The notes beneath the pieces are model-generated. The model had not been told where the DNA came from. It saw only the letters and a program-made list of their open reading frames with translations, and searched no databases. A program made the translations under genes and the position numbers. DNA of 55,717 nt, taken from assembly GCF_002217405.1 (NCBI RefSeq), contig NZ_MUHE01000026.1, forward strand, positions 1 through 55,717, in the 5' to 3' direction. This DNA comes from Flavobacterium psychrophilum DSM 3660 = ATCC 49418. Lineage in GTDB: Bacteria; Bacteroidota; Bacteroidia; Flavobacteriales; Flavobacteriaceae. Numbering within the stretch: position 1 is the first letter of the stretch; each line of letters starts with the position of its first letter. Below, piece by piece: positions 9,560-17,785 of this stretch.

Positions 9560-10474
9560 TTATTTTATAATGTAACTATCAATAATTTTGTTTACTTCTT
9601 CTCTTGGAGTGTCAGGTTTTAATGAAAAAAGTTTCACAAATAAAGGTTGGTTATCTACTGCTTTCTCGAGAGATAAGTCTTTGTTTTTAGCAAAAACCAA
9701 TTCCCATTTGTCTCTTAATTTTTTCCAAAGACCATTGTTTTTTTTCCAATAGTTTTGTGCTATAATACATTTCGAATCATCTACTTTAGTATATACATCG
9801 TAACCTTTTTCTTGCGCAAGTAAAAAATCTTTCTGATTGTTGGCACGCACTATTTTGTCGTTATCTTGATTGTGTATCCATCCAAAATTAGTTATTTCGT
9901 GGGTGTTATTACGTTTCAAAACATTGTAGTCATTACGAATAGTGTGTTCACGTCTTGGCAAAGGAGCATCTGTAATGTTTTGCCAAAAATGTCTGTTGTC
10001 TGCATGAATCCAAGTTGCGGTACCTTCGTACCTTGGGCTATCATCTACTTGATATACTTTTTGTGTCCATTGCCCTTTTACCTCTTTTTTAGATAAGGTT
10101 TTAAACTTCCAAGTTAAATCTTTATAAAATTCATAAAAATTTGTATTCTCAAACTCCCAATCTTGTCTCCAGTGTTTTACGATATCATCCTCTTTTTCTC
10201 CCACAATTAGCAAATGTTGTAAGGCTATTTTGTTAGGTTGATCCTCTAATAATTCGACCCATTCTAGGCCTGAATCATGTTTTGTTTTCGATGGTTTGTA
10301 GTTTATACTGTCTTTCGAATAATTAAAAGTTTCGCTAAAGTTAAACTTTACTTCATAGCAACCACACATCGATTTAATTGCTTTTATGTCTTCTTGTTTT
10401 TTCGAATCTTGACTTTTTGCCGAGAAACCAATTAGGATAATAGACGTCGAGAATAGAATTGTTTTGATTTTCAT
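9560..10474 (-). CDS. DUF6607 family exported protein, haem/iron-locus associated
   Basis: The 304-residue protein has a clear signal peptide (1-21, ending FSAKSQ), so it is exported to the periplasm or beyond. An early motif, MCGCYEVKFNFSETF, contains two Cys. The rest is Trp/Tyr/Lys-rich (for example QKVYQVDDSPRYEGTATWIH) and looks like a beta-rich lipocalin-like fold. The best family match I can offer is DUF6607, of unknown function, typically found beside haem or iron TonB receptors. It is divergent from the receptor at 10572 across a shared 97-bp control region with a putative iron operator. It is probably induced together with the receptor. Confidence 0.65.
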   Translation of the reverse strand: MKIKTILFSTSIILIGFSAKSQDSKKQEDIKAIKSMCGCYEVKFNFSETFNYSKDSINYKPSKTKHDSGLEWVELLEDQPNKIALQHLLIVGEKEDDIVKHWRQDWEFENTNFYEFYKDLTWKFKTLSKKEVKGQWTQKVYQVDDSPRYEGTATWIHADNRHFWQNITDAPLPRREHTIRNDYNVLKRNNTHEITNFGWIHNQDNDKIVRANNQKDFLLAQEKGYDVYTKVDDSKCIIAQNYWKKNNGLWKKLRDKWELVFAKNKDLSLEKAVDNQPLFVKLFSLKPDTPREEVNKIIDSYIIK

Positions 10475-10504
10475 AATGTTATGTTTTAGTATTGAAATTT
10501 TTAT

Positions 10505-10556
10505 GCAAATATATTACATTTATTTAGAACAATTAAAAATAAGGACATATATTTGC
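10505..10556. promoter_or_regulatory. Divergent promoters with a central putative Fur-type operator
   Basis: Two -7 boxes of the TAnnTTTG type face outward: TATATTTG at 10548-10555 (plus, for the receptor) and its mirror at 10513-10506 (minus, for DUF6607). Between them, 10520-10542 holds the 23-bp dyad also found at 20285, 21550, 21613, 21671, 28130 and 28188. Its left arm is TTATTTA, the spacer is 9 bp (GAACAATTA) and the right arm is AAAATAA. An operator lying in the -35 regions of both promoters would repress both. The regulator is inferred to be Fur because of the gene content. Confidence 0.6.
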
Positions 10557-10571
10557 AGAAAATAATTAAGA

Positions 10572-12644
10572 ATGGTTATAAATAAAGCTTTTGGTTTGCA
10601 CTTGTTACTGCTTTCGTTTGTGGGGTTTTCTCAGGAAAAGCAATTGTCTGATAGTGTAAAAGTTGCCACATTAAATGATGTTGTAATAACGGCAACCAGA
10701 ACAGAAAGACAACTTTCTTCTTTGCCATTACCAATCTCTATAATTACTTCGGCAGATATTTCTAAAGCAGGTATTTCTAGATTAAATGAAATTCTTACCG
10801 AACAAACAGGTTTAATTACCGTTCCAGATTTTGGTGGCGCAGAAGGAATTCAGGTGCAAGGATTAGATGCTGCTTATACTTTAATCCTAATTGATGGTGT
10901 GCCACTTGTGGGGCGAAGTGCGGGAACTTTAGACCTATCTCGAATTAGTGTAGGGAATATAGATAGGATTGAAATTGTAAAAGGAGCATCGTCATCATTA
11001 TACGGATCCGAAGCCTTGGCTGGTGTTATAAACATTATTACCAAAAAACCAAAATCCGATCATTTTTCGGGCAATCTTTCCTATCGTTACGCTAGCTTTA
11101 ACACACATGATGCTACTGCTAACTTTGTTTGGAAAAAGAAGAAATTCTCGGGAAGTTTTTTTACCAATTATTTTGATACCAATGGTTATGATTTAGATAA
11201 GAAAAACAGTTTGCAAACAGTCGAACCATATTATAATACAACAATTCAACCCAAATTATATTATGACTTTTCAGATAAATTGAAACTGATAGTTGGTACA
11301 CGTTTTTATCATCAAAAACAAGATAATAAGACTATAATTAATAATAAAAATTACCAAGGTGATGCGGTAATAAACGAATGGAATTCTCAAATAAAATTAG
11401 AACACAATTGGAATTCTAAGATAAATTCTGAGTACGAAATTTATCTAACTAATTACAAAACAGATGCGTTTCTTAATAATTCAAAAAACATATTATTTGA
11501 AGAGAGTTTTTATGACCAATGGCTTATTCGTCCCGAAATTAGAACTACTTTTTCTATAAATAATAACAAGCTAACAGCCGGAATTGGGATAAACCACGAA
11601 ACATTAGATAGAACTTATTTTGGGATTAATGCAAACTTTAATTCGCAATACGGATTCCTACAATATGATTACAATCCGTCTAAAAAGTGGAATATTTTAG
11701 CTGGCTTTAGGTACGATAATCACAATCAATACAAATCACAATTAAGTCCTAAAATTGCCATAAATTATAAAGTTACAGATCATTTATCTTTAAAAACAGC
11801 TGTAGGATACGGATTTAAAGCGCCAGATTTCCGTCAGTTATATTTCGATTTTACTAATTCGTCCGTTGGTTATACCGTTTTGGGGTATAACGTGGCAGAT
11901 ACTAGATTGAATGCTTTAGACAATCAAGGTCAAATTTTAAAACGAATAAAAGATATTTCTTTTGATAATCCTTTGAAACCAGAAAGCTCTTTAAATTTTA
12001 ATTTAGGAATATTTTACCAAAGAAGTAAATTAAAAATAGAGGTTAATGCTTTTTATAACGCTATTTCTAATTTAATAGATACAAGAGCTATTGCCATAAA
12101 ATATACTGGACAAAATGTTTTTAGTTATTATAATGTAGGCAAAATTTTTACTTACGGAACGGAATTTAATTCGGCTTATAGTTTTTCTAATAATTTAAAA
12201 ATTTCATTGGGTTATCAGTATCTAATAGCTAAAGACAAATCGGTTATTGATGATTTCGAAACCCATCAATATATACGTGATTCTCAAACTTTAGAAACTA
12301 TTAAAATTAATAAAGTAGCTTATTTCGGACTATTTAATCGTTCCAAGCACACTGCAAATGTTAAGTTTTTATACATGATTCCGAAAATAAAAACAGATAT
12401 TAATTTGCGTGTTTTTTATAGAAGTAAATACGGATTATTCGATACCAATAACAATCAGATATTAGATGTATATGATGATTTTGTTAAGGGTTATTTTATA
12501 ACAAACGTATCAATATCAAAACAAATAAAAGAAAAATTTTCTTTTCAAGTAGGAGCTAATAACCTTTTAGATTATACCAATCCAAAGGAAATAAGTAATC
12601 TTTCAGGAAGGCAAATTTTCGGAAAATTGCAATTTAATTTTTAA
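10572..12644 (+). CDS. TonB-dependent receptor, probable haem/iron-complex importer
   Basis: The 690-residue outer-membrane receptor has a signal peptide (1-21, ending FVGFSQ). A TonB-box-like segment (DVVITATRTE) precedes a plug domain (about 45-160, with GIQVQGLDAAYTLILIDGVP and IEIVKGASSSLYGSEALAGV), followed by a 22-strand-type barrel ending in FGKLQFNF, the aromatic C-terminal outer-membrane signature. It lacks the N-terminal carboxypeptidase-like domain of the other receptors here. Downstream are a DoxX-like protein (20-bp gap) and an HmuY-like lipoprotein, which argues for haem as ligand. An operator-like dyad overlaps the promoter. The receptor assignment is certain; the haem substrate is inferred. 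Confidence 0.88.
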   Translation: MVINKAFGLHLLLLSFVGFSQEKQLSDSVKVATLNDVVITATRTERQLSSLPLPISIITSADISKAGISRLNEILTEQTGLITVPDFGGAEGIQVQGLDAAYTLILIDGVPLVGRSAGTLDLSRISVGNIDRIEIVKGASSSLYGSEALAGVINIITKKPKSDHFSGNLSYRYASFNTHDATANFVWKKKKFSGSFFTNYFDTNGYDLDKKNSLQTVEPYYNTTIQPKLYYDFSDKLKLIVGTRFYHQKQDNKTIINNKNYQGDAVINEWNSQIKLEHNWNSKINSEYEIYLTNYKTDAFLNNSKNILFEESFYDQWLIRPEIRTTFSINNNKLTAGIGINHETLDRTYFGINANFNSQYGFLQYDYNPSKKWNILAGFRYDNHNQYKSQLSPKIAINYKVTDHLSLKTAVGYGFKAPDFRQLYFDFTNSSVGYTVLGYNVADTRLNALDNQGQILKRIKDISFDNPLKPESSLNFNLGIFYQRSKLKIEVNAFYNAISNLIDTRAIAIKYTGQNVFSYYNVGKIFTYGTEFNSAYSFSNNLKISLGYQYLIAKDKSVIDDFETHQYIRDSQTLETIKINKVAYFGLFNRSKHTANVKFLYMIPKIKTDINLRVFYRSKYGLFDTNNNQILDVYDDFVKGYFITNVSISKQIKEKFSFQVGANNLLDYTNPKEISNLSGRQIFGKLQFNF

Positions 12645-12664
12645 TCAATTTAATACTTTATTTT

Positions 12665-13141
12665 ATGTCGAAAACTATCGCACGAACAAGAATATTTGGC
12701 GTTGTAAACCTTTTTCTTCGATTATTTTTAGGAGGTATGCTGCTTTTAGGAGGCGTATCTAAATTTGATAAACCTATGCCGCTAGCAACAAGTCAGATAG
12801 AACAAGTTAAAAAAGGAACATTAACTACTGAAAACGTTGAGGTTTTGAAGATGGAAAATTACCTCTTCGGAATGAAGCAAACAAATTATTTTTGGCAATT
12901 TTTGGGCGCAGTCGATATTCTTTTTGGCTTGCTAATTGTTAGTCAGGTCTTTGGTTTATTAGGCGAAATTATGGCACTTCCTATAACGATTAACATTTTT
13001 TTATTTCATCTTTTTCTCGAAAGAAACGAAATCGCAGAGTTGGTCGAAGTTTCTCTTATTCTAGCCGTAAATATTTGGCTAATAGCCTACGAATACAATC
13101 GCTGGAAAGGCATTGTATTTAAAAAACAAATTTTTAATTAA
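12665..13141 (+). CDS. DoxX/MauE-like four-helix membrane protein
   Basis: The 158-residue integral inner-membrane protein has about four hydrophobic helices: near 12-33 (VVNLFLRLFLGGMLLLGGVS), 75-95, 98-117 and 127-147. The first helix ends in the GGVSKF pattern typical of DoxX-like proteins. A soluble loop (35-70) follows helix 1. It is the middle gene of a receptor/DoxX/HmuY operon with short gaps (20 and 24 bp). DoxX-type proteins are usually linked to quinone or thiol redox processes; a haem-related role here is inferred from context only. Confidence 0.7.
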   Translation: MSKTIARTRIFGVVNLFLRLFLGGMLLLGGVSKFDKPMPLATSQIEQVKKGTLTTENVEVLKMENYLFGMKQTNYFWQFLGAVDILFGLLIVSQVFGLLGEIMALPITINIFLFHLFLERNEIAELVEVSLILAVNIWLIAYEYNRWKGIVFKKQIFN

Positions 13142-13165
13142 CATTTATATTTTAACACTTTCATT

Positions 13166-13810
13166 ATGAAAAATCATTTTTTTAAAGTTGCAGTTTTAGC
13201 ACTAACAATTTTCGTGTCTTCTTGTAGTAAAGACGAACCTGCTACTGCTGTTCTTACTCCGCAACCACAAATTACTACATTAGAAGTAAAGACGGTTTCA
13301 AACCTTAATGCACCACAAGTAGGTATGTCGTTTGGACCTGTATCGGGCGAATTTACTAAATTTAGTTTCTCTGAAAATGCTGTTGTAACAAACGATAATT
13401 GGGATGTTGCTTTTCGAGGTACAACCATTCTTGTAAACGGAGGTGCTGCAATTGGTATTGCAGGAGAGCCATCTAGAACTGGTATGGGTGCTGTAAGTAT
13501 TGCTAACAATACATTAAGTGGTGTTACTGCATTTCCTGCGGCAGATACTTTTAGACAAGACGCAAATTCTAGCTACGCAATTCCAATAGGGAGCGGTAAT
13601 GGTTGGTACAATTATAACGGTGCGACTAATATTGTTACTCCTCTTGCCGGAAAAGTATTTGTAGTAAAAACACACAACGGGAAATATGCTAAATTTGAAA
13701 TTTTAAGCTATTACAAAGACACTCCTGCAAATCCAGATGCAGCAACATCTGTAGGGCGTCATTATACTTTTAAGTTTGTTTATCAGGCTAATAGCACGAC
13801 ATCATTTTAA
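13166..13810 (+). CDS. HmuY-family haem-binding surface lipoprotein
   Basis: The 214-residue lipoprotein has a signal ending VSSC, and the mature N-terminus CSKDEP fits the flavobacterial surface-export signal (Lys plus acidic residues after the lipid Cys). The body contains features typical of HmuY: SFGPVSGEFTKFSFSENA, NWDVAFRGTTILVNGG and VVKTHNGKYAKFEILSYYK, ending in a strand-rich YTFKFVYQ. HmuY proteins capture haem at the cell surface and pass it to a TonB receptor; here that is probably the receptor encoded first in this operon. A strong terminator follows. I did not map the haem ligands. Confidence 0.82.
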   Translation: MKNHFFKVAVLALTIFVSSCSKDEPATAVLTPQPQITTLEVKTVSNLNAPQVGMSFGPVSGEFTKFSFSENAVVTNDNWDVAFRGTTILVNGGAAIGIAGEPSRTGMGAVSIANNTLSGVTAFPAADTFRQDANSSYAIPIGSGNGWYNYNGATNIVTPLAGKVFVVKTHNGKYAKFEILSYYKDTPANPDAATSVGRHYTFKFVYQANSTTSF

Positions 13811-13875
13811 TATAAATGTGGCGTGAGATAGTTTTAGATAGCTAGACTTTGTTTATTTTTTTTTGTTTAGTTAGA

Positions 13876-13908
13876 AAGGCTGTCTAATTCTTTAGACAGC
13901 CTTTTTTT
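13876..13908 (+). terminator. Intrinsic terminator of the haem-uptake operon
   Basis: The stem AAGGCTGTCTAA / TTTAGACAGCCTT with a short loop is followed by a T-run. It lies about 65 bp past the HmuY stop codon, closing the receptor/DoxX/HmuY operon. Confidence 0.85.
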
Positions 13909-13922
13909 AATAAAAATACAAT

Positions 13923-14141
13923 ATGTTAGATTATACAATATTTATTCTTGAAAAAGTAAGTTTCAATTTGAATCTTTTTTCGAAAGAATTGCAAAAAGCC
14001 TTAAAAATACTTATTCCTGCAGATATCATGCAACTTCAAGATTGGTTTTATTATTTTACAAAAGATAAAAAAGAATTGCTAATATTTGAATCCTATTTTT
14101 TGAAATTTAAAATCGAAGCCAATTCATTTTCTAACTTATAA
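13923..14141 (+). CDS. Small hypothetical protein
   Basis: The 72-residue protein has no signal peptide and is predicted to be mostly helical with many aromatic and hydrophobic residues (FYYFTKDKKELLIFESYFLK). I do not recognise a family. The gene begins 15 bp after the haem-operon terminator and is followed by the promoter of the riboswitch transcript. Codon use and composition look like those of its neighbours. It could be a real small cytoplasmic protein; expression is not shown by the sequence. Confidence 0.5.
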   Translation: MLDYTIFILEKVSFNLNLFSKELQKALKILIPADIMQLQDWFYYFTKDKKELLIFESYFLKFKIEANSFSNL

Positions 14142-14162
14142 GTTACATTTCTTATATTAATG

Positions 14163-14473
14163 ATTATATTTGCGCATTACTAATATACTCAAATTAATTC
14201 TGAAAGACTTCTTCTTTCTGTGTGGAATCAAGTGAAATTCTTGAACTGTCGTGCAACTGTGTTTTCCTAGTTAAGGAATAAGTCAGATACATATAATTAA
14301 TTTTTGTTTAAGCATCACGAAAGTGCTTAGACTCACGTAACTTCATTAATCTCTAATGAAACCATGCGTTTGTTTTATTCACTTTTTTAAATATAAAAAC
14401 GAATAAGCATGAAACACACACGATTACCCCTCAATTTTACTATTGCTTTACAATATTTTAAAAATATACGAGT
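14163..14473 (+). promoter_or_regulatory. Leader region of the PAS/thioesterase transcript
   Basis: TATATTTG at 14166-14173 matches the -7 consensus and would start an RNA of roughly 300 nt before the PAS gene. That leader contains the compact cobalamin-type riboswitch (14190-14305), a small hairpin (14313-14331), a perfect hairpin TTCATTA / TAATGAA (14343-14361) and a 23-codon ORF (14409-14480). The 3' hairpins may act as the expression platform. No strong U-tract terminator is evident, so control may act on translation. Confidence 0.5.
14190..14305 (+). promoter_or_regulatory. Compact cobalamin-type riboswitch
   Basis: Core elements of the cobalamin family appear in order. GGAATCAAGTGAAATTCTTG (from 14224) forms the P3/P4-like part. 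CTGTCGTGCAACTGT (14246-14260) corresponds to the conserved CTGnCnnGCnACTGT element. AGTCAGATAC (14281-14290) corresponds to the junction sequence. An outer helix pairs AAATTAATT (14191-14199) with AATTAATTT (14295-14303). It lacks the long P7-P11 extension and the CCTGCC box seen in the riboswitch at 50066, so it resembles the small AdoCbl-variant or class-II form. Ligand identity is inferred. Confidence 0.7.
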
Positions 14474-14480
14474 ATGTTAG
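14409..14480 (+). CDS. 23-codon leader ORF overlapping the PAS gene
   Basis: The short ORF starts ATGAAACAC and encodes MKHTRLPLNF..., ending ...KNIRVC with a stop that overlaps the PAS gene start in the string ATGTTAG (start at 14474, stop 14478-14480). It has an A-rich upstream region (AAAAACGAATAAGC), like real flavobacterial starts. The overlap suggests translational coupling. Whether it is a functional leader peptide, a regulatory uORF or chance is open. It lies downstream of the cobalamin-type riboswitch, so its translation could be the regulated step. Confidence 0.45.
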   Translation: MKHTRLPLNFTIALQYFKNIRVC

Positions 14481-14962
14481 AGCAGTACGACAAAGCTTTT
14501 GCTAAGTATAGAAAATCTTTAAAAACAATTCCTTTGCCAATTATATGTTGGGATTTTCATAGTATTAAGAATTTAGAATTATTAGATTTTGATGCTATTC
14601 AGAAAAATTGGAACGAAAAAATAAGTTTCCTAAAAATCGTTAATAACGATAAGAAAGACATTATTGTAACTGACGAAAATTTCAAAATTATTTTTGTAAC
14701 AAAAAATATTGTAGCAATAACAGGCTATAATTCGGACGAAATTATTGGAAAATCTCCCAAAATGTTTCAAGGAGTTTTAACTTCAGAAAGCATAAAAAAT
14801 AATATTAGAAAGGCAATAATAAATAAAAAACCATTTAAAGAAGTAATTATAAACTACAAAAAAGACGGTTCTACTTATTTATGCGAAATCGAAGCAATTC
14901 CGAAATTTAATAAAAAAGGAGAATTTTTAAACTATATCGCTTTCGAAAGAATAGCATCTTAA
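14474..14962 (+). CDS. Single-domain PAS (LOV-like) sensor protein
   Basis: The 162-residue cytoplasmic protein has an N-terminal helical segment (1-55) and one PAS domain (about 56-160, from DKKDIIVTDENFKIIFVTKN). The segment GYNSDEIIGKSPKMFQG has the LOV/PAS9 layout in which LOV domains have NCRFLQ. Here the photoactive Cys is absent (SPKMFQG), so flavin-adduct photochemistry is not expected, though flavin or haem could still bind. There is no kinase or other output domain. It is co-transcribed with a thioesterase (gap 4 bp) and lies downstream of a cobalamin-type riboswitch. It may signal by protein-protein contact. Confidence 0.72.
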   Translation: MLEQYDKAFAKYRKSLKTIPLPIICWDFHSIKNLELLDFDAIQKNWNEKISFLKIVNNDKKDIIVTDENFKIIFVTKNIVAITGYNSDEIIGKSPKMFQGVLTSESIKNNIRKAIINKKPFKEVIINYKKDGSTYLCEIEAIPKFNKKGEFLNYIAFERIAS

Positions 14963-14966
14963 ATAT

Positions 14967-15353
14967 ATGAAAACACAAGAAGAAAAAATTAACGAATCTA
15001 TTACACGGGTTTTTAAAGCCGTATTTCCTAACACAACAAACCATTACGATACCTTATTTGGCGGTACCGCAATGCAATATATGGACGAAGTTGCTTTTAT
15101 AACAGCCACAAGATACAGCCGCCAGAAAATGGTAACAGTAAGCAGTGATCGAATAGATTTTAAAAGACCAATTCCTCATGGAACAATTATAGAACTTATA
15201 GGCAAAGTAACTTATTTAGGAACTACAAGTCTAAAGGTTAGTGTAGATATTTTTATTGAAGAAATGTACACAAATTCTAGAGAAAAAGCAATAATAGGAG
15301 AATTTACATTTGTTGCAATTGGTGAAAATAAAATGCCTATTAAAATCGATTAA
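14967..15353 (+). CDS. Acyl-CoA thioesterase (hotdog fold)
   Basis: The 128-residue protein is of the YciA/BFIT hotdog thioesterase type, hydrolysing acyl-CoA to free acid and CoA in the cytoplasm. The family pattern is visible: FPNTTNHYDTLFGGTAMQYM, then DEVAFITATRYSRQKMVTVS, then a SDRIDFKRPIPHGTIIEL segment that forms the central strand and dimer interface. The Asp after MQYM is the probable catalytic or water-positioning acid. The gene is 4 bp from the PAS gene, so the two form an operon. It ends convergently with, and overlaps by 4 bp, the TonB receptor gene on the other strand. Confidence 0.85.
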   Translation: MKTQEEKINESITRVFKAVFPNTTNHYDTLFGGTAMQYMDEVAFITATRYSRQKMVTVSSDRIDFKRPIPHGTIIELIGKVTYLGTTSLKVSVDIFIEEMYTNSREKAIIGEFTFVAIGENKMPIKID

Positions 15354-17785
15354 AACACAAACTCTAAAGTAGCATAAAAAGTTCTATTATCAGACGGGAT
15401 AATCCCAGGACCAGGATAGCCTGTGGCACGTCTGGTAAAATAACTATTATTTGTAAAATTATTTATTCCAGATTCTATTTTAAAGTGTTTCAATTTGTAA
15501 GAACACGAGAAATCTGCAACATAGTAAGTAGGTATTTGCCCAAAAATACCATACGTATTATCGTTTTTATCGGTAAAATTATTATTTGCTTCTGTAAATT
15601 GCGAAGAAACATAAGCCATTTGAATACCCGACATAAAATTTTTGTAACCAATTCCTGTTCCAGTTTTTATATTATATAAGGGCACAAATTCAACTTTTTT
15701 ACCTTTAATATTAGATATTTCTGAATTCAGATATTCAGATTCTGTAATGGCAGTATTTAAAAAAACATTCCAAGTAAGTTGTTTCTTAGTAGCAAAAAAA
15801 GTTTTACTTAGACTCCAGTCTAACATTGTCTCAAAACCATAGGTTACAGCAGTTCCTATATTGCCTCTAAATCTCACAATTGCAGCAGAACCATTAGGGT
15901 TCCTTCTTTCAAACTCTCCAATTTTATCGTCGTAATACAGTCCAAAAATATTAGTATCGAATGTAATTTTATCGCTAATTTGCCCGCGAACTCCTATATC
16001 GGAGGTATATCCTTTTTCATCTGAAATGTTTTTGTCTATTACTTGGCTTGGCGATACAGTGCGTATATCGTTAAAAGTTACTGAACGGTAATTTTGAGAA
16101 ATATTTCCATAAAATTCTATTCTGTTTTTGGGTTTGTAACTCAAGCCAATTCCTAGCAAAAGTAAGTTTCTATCTTTAATGATATGTTCTGATATATTTT
16201 TATCAAGGATTATATTTCCAGCAAAATCTCGGTTTATTTGTCTATAAAAACCAATAGCCTGTGTTTTTATATTTTCGAATCTAAACCCTGGTGTTATAGA
16301 AAATTTTGGTGATATTTTGAAAATATTTTCACCAAAAACAGCCAAATTTAAGTTTGGATATTTATAATTGGATTGATTTTGGTAAAAAGGAAATTCATTT
16401 GAAGCAACTTCAAAATTAGCATCGCTACCAGAACTTCCAGCATTTTGAATTCCTGAATTATCAGATTGATAATATTTAGCCCCAATCAAAAAAGCACTAA
16501 TGTTGTTTTTAATTTTATATCTTTTCAGAAATCGGGCTTCGGCACTCCAATTTTTAAACACTCCAATTATTAAATCTCTTTCTGTTTCTAAAGCATCAGG
16601 ATTTGAAACACGGTTAGAACGATAACCAATTGCTTTTCTAGAGGCATCTAGCCCAAATAATTGCAATGAAAAATCTGTTGTAGGATTAAATTTATGCTTT
16701 AACCTCAAAGCAAATAAGTTCCAGTTTACAGCAAACCAGTTTCTTGTTCGGTTGCTTTGTAATGGGTTTTTGTTAAACATTACATCGGTTAATCCACCTG
16801 CTTGTTGGGCTAAATAACTAAAATGGGTATAATCAAAATGCAATGAAGTTTTGTCTGTAAATTGATAATTTAAGTTTCCAAAGTAGTTTTTACTTTCAAA
16901 GTTAGAATTGGGTCTAAAACCATCACCTTGTTTGTAATTGTAAAAAGTATAATAGCTAAATTTCCCGTTAGTTCCAGATAACGAAGTAAAATTGGTAAAT
17001 AAACCATAGGATCCGACGGTGTTTCTAGTAGTAATTTCGAATGGTTTTGTAGTTGGTTTCTTGATTTTGAAATTAACCAATCCCCCAAATTGTGTTCCGT
17101 ATTGTAATGAAGCAGCACCACGAATAACTTGTATTTCTGCTAAACCTTCGGTTGGTGTGGCATAATAACTTTCGGGGTAACCCAAAACATCGGCAGAAAT
17201 ATCATAATCGTTTTGGCGTGTATTGAAATTAGAGGTTCGATTAGGATTTAATCCTCTACCGCCAATGCTAAGTTGCAGTCCGCCATCGGAACTTTCGTTG
17301 ATGGTTAAACCTACAACTTGCGCAAAAATTTGTCTAGCATTATTGGTTGATTTATTTATGGTTAGTTTTTCAATAGCAATAACTTCGGTTTTTTTACCAG
17401 CATAAATAGCAGTTTCTTCAATATCTCGCAATTTATTGAGCGCAAAAATTTTCTCTTTTTGATTTTTTATAACAACTTCCGAAAGGGTGGTTATTTTTTC
17501 TAAAATTATTATTTTATTTTTTTCTGATGGTGCCATTTCGATTTCTACAATACTATAATTTTCTTTATAAAAGGTAAAATCATAGTTGCTTAATTTTTCT
17601 ACTTCAATAGAAAAAGCTCCGTTTTTGTCAGAAAACGATTTTGTTCCAGTTGTTTTATTATAAATCTCTACCAAAGGTAATTTTGCTCCAGAAATTGAAG
17701 TAATTGTTCCCGAAATTTTATTTTGAGAAAAACAATTGAAGCTGAAAAGTATAAAAACTAAAAATTTAAAATCCGATAATTTCAT
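15350..17785 (-). CDS. TonB-dependent receptor (FecA-like), last gene of the imelysin operon
   Basis: I prefer the start at 17785 (MKLSDFKFLVFILFSFNCFSQ, a good signal peptide) over an upstream in-frame ATG at 17839. This gives 811 residues. A carboxypeptidase-regulatory-like domain (about 22-100, NKISGTITSISGAKLPLVEI) precedes the plug (about 120-245, with LSIGGRGLNPNRTSNF and AEIQVIRGAASLQYGTQFGG) and a barrel ending YATLEFVF. The plug resembles ferric-siderophore/citrate receptors. The start codon overlaps the HTTM gene by 20 bp (17766-17785), so translation is coupled. The operon is DUF4856, imelysin, HTTM, receptor. The substrate is inferred to be an iron species. Confidence 0.85.
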   Translation of the reverse strand: MKLSDFKFLVFILFSFNCFSQNKISGTITSISGAKLPLVEIYNKTTGTKSFSDKNGAFSIEVEKLSNYDFTFYKENYSIVEIEMAPSEKNKIIILEKITTLSEVVIKNQKEKIFALNKLRDIEETAIYAGKKTEVIAIEKLTINKSTNNARQIFAQVVGLTINESSDGGLQLSIGGRGLNPNRTSNFNTRQNDYDISADVLGYPESYYATPTEGLAEIQVIRGAASLQYGTQFGGLVNFKIKKPTTKPFEITTRNTVGSYGLFTNFTSLSGTNGKFSYYTFYNYKQGDGFRPNSNFESKNYFGNLNYQFTDKTSLHFDYTHFSYLAQQAGGLTDVMFNKNPLQSNRTRNWFAVNWNLFALRLKHKFNPTTDFSLQLFGLDASRKAIGYRSNRVSNPDALETERDLIIGVFKNWSAEARFLKRYKIKNNISAFLIGAKYYQSDNSGIQNAGSSGSDANFEVASNEFPFYQNQSNYKYPNLNLAVFGENIFKISPKFSITPGFRFENIKTQAIGFYRQINRDFAGNIILDKNISEHIIKDRNLLLLGIGLSYKPKNRIEFYGNISQNYRSVTFNDIRTVSPSQVIDKNISDEKGYTSDIGVRGQISDKITFDTNIFGLYYDDKIGEFERRNPNGSAAIVRFRGNIGTAVTYGFETMLDWSLSKTFFATKKQLTWNVFLNTAITESEYLNSEISNIKGKKVEFVPLYNIKTGTGIGYKNFMSGIQMAYVSSQFTEANNNFTDKNDNTYGIFGQIPTYYVADFSCSYKLKHFKIESGINNFTNNSYFTRRATGYPGPGIIPSDNRTFYATLEFVF

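Noticed and set aside
13174..13509. 111-codon open frame opposite the HmuY-like gene
   Set aside because: It is antisense to a gene with a clear lipoprotein signal and family features, with no start context of its own.
14190..14305. Possible SAM riboswitch instead of cobalamin type
   Set aside because: The CTGTCGTGCAACTGT and AGTCAGATAC elements fit the cobalamin core; I saw no SAM-I or SAM-II signature.
14474..14962. Photoactive LOV domain
   Set aside because: The layout is LOV-like but the adduct-forming Cys in the NCRFLQ position is missing (SPKMFQG), so I call it PAS only.
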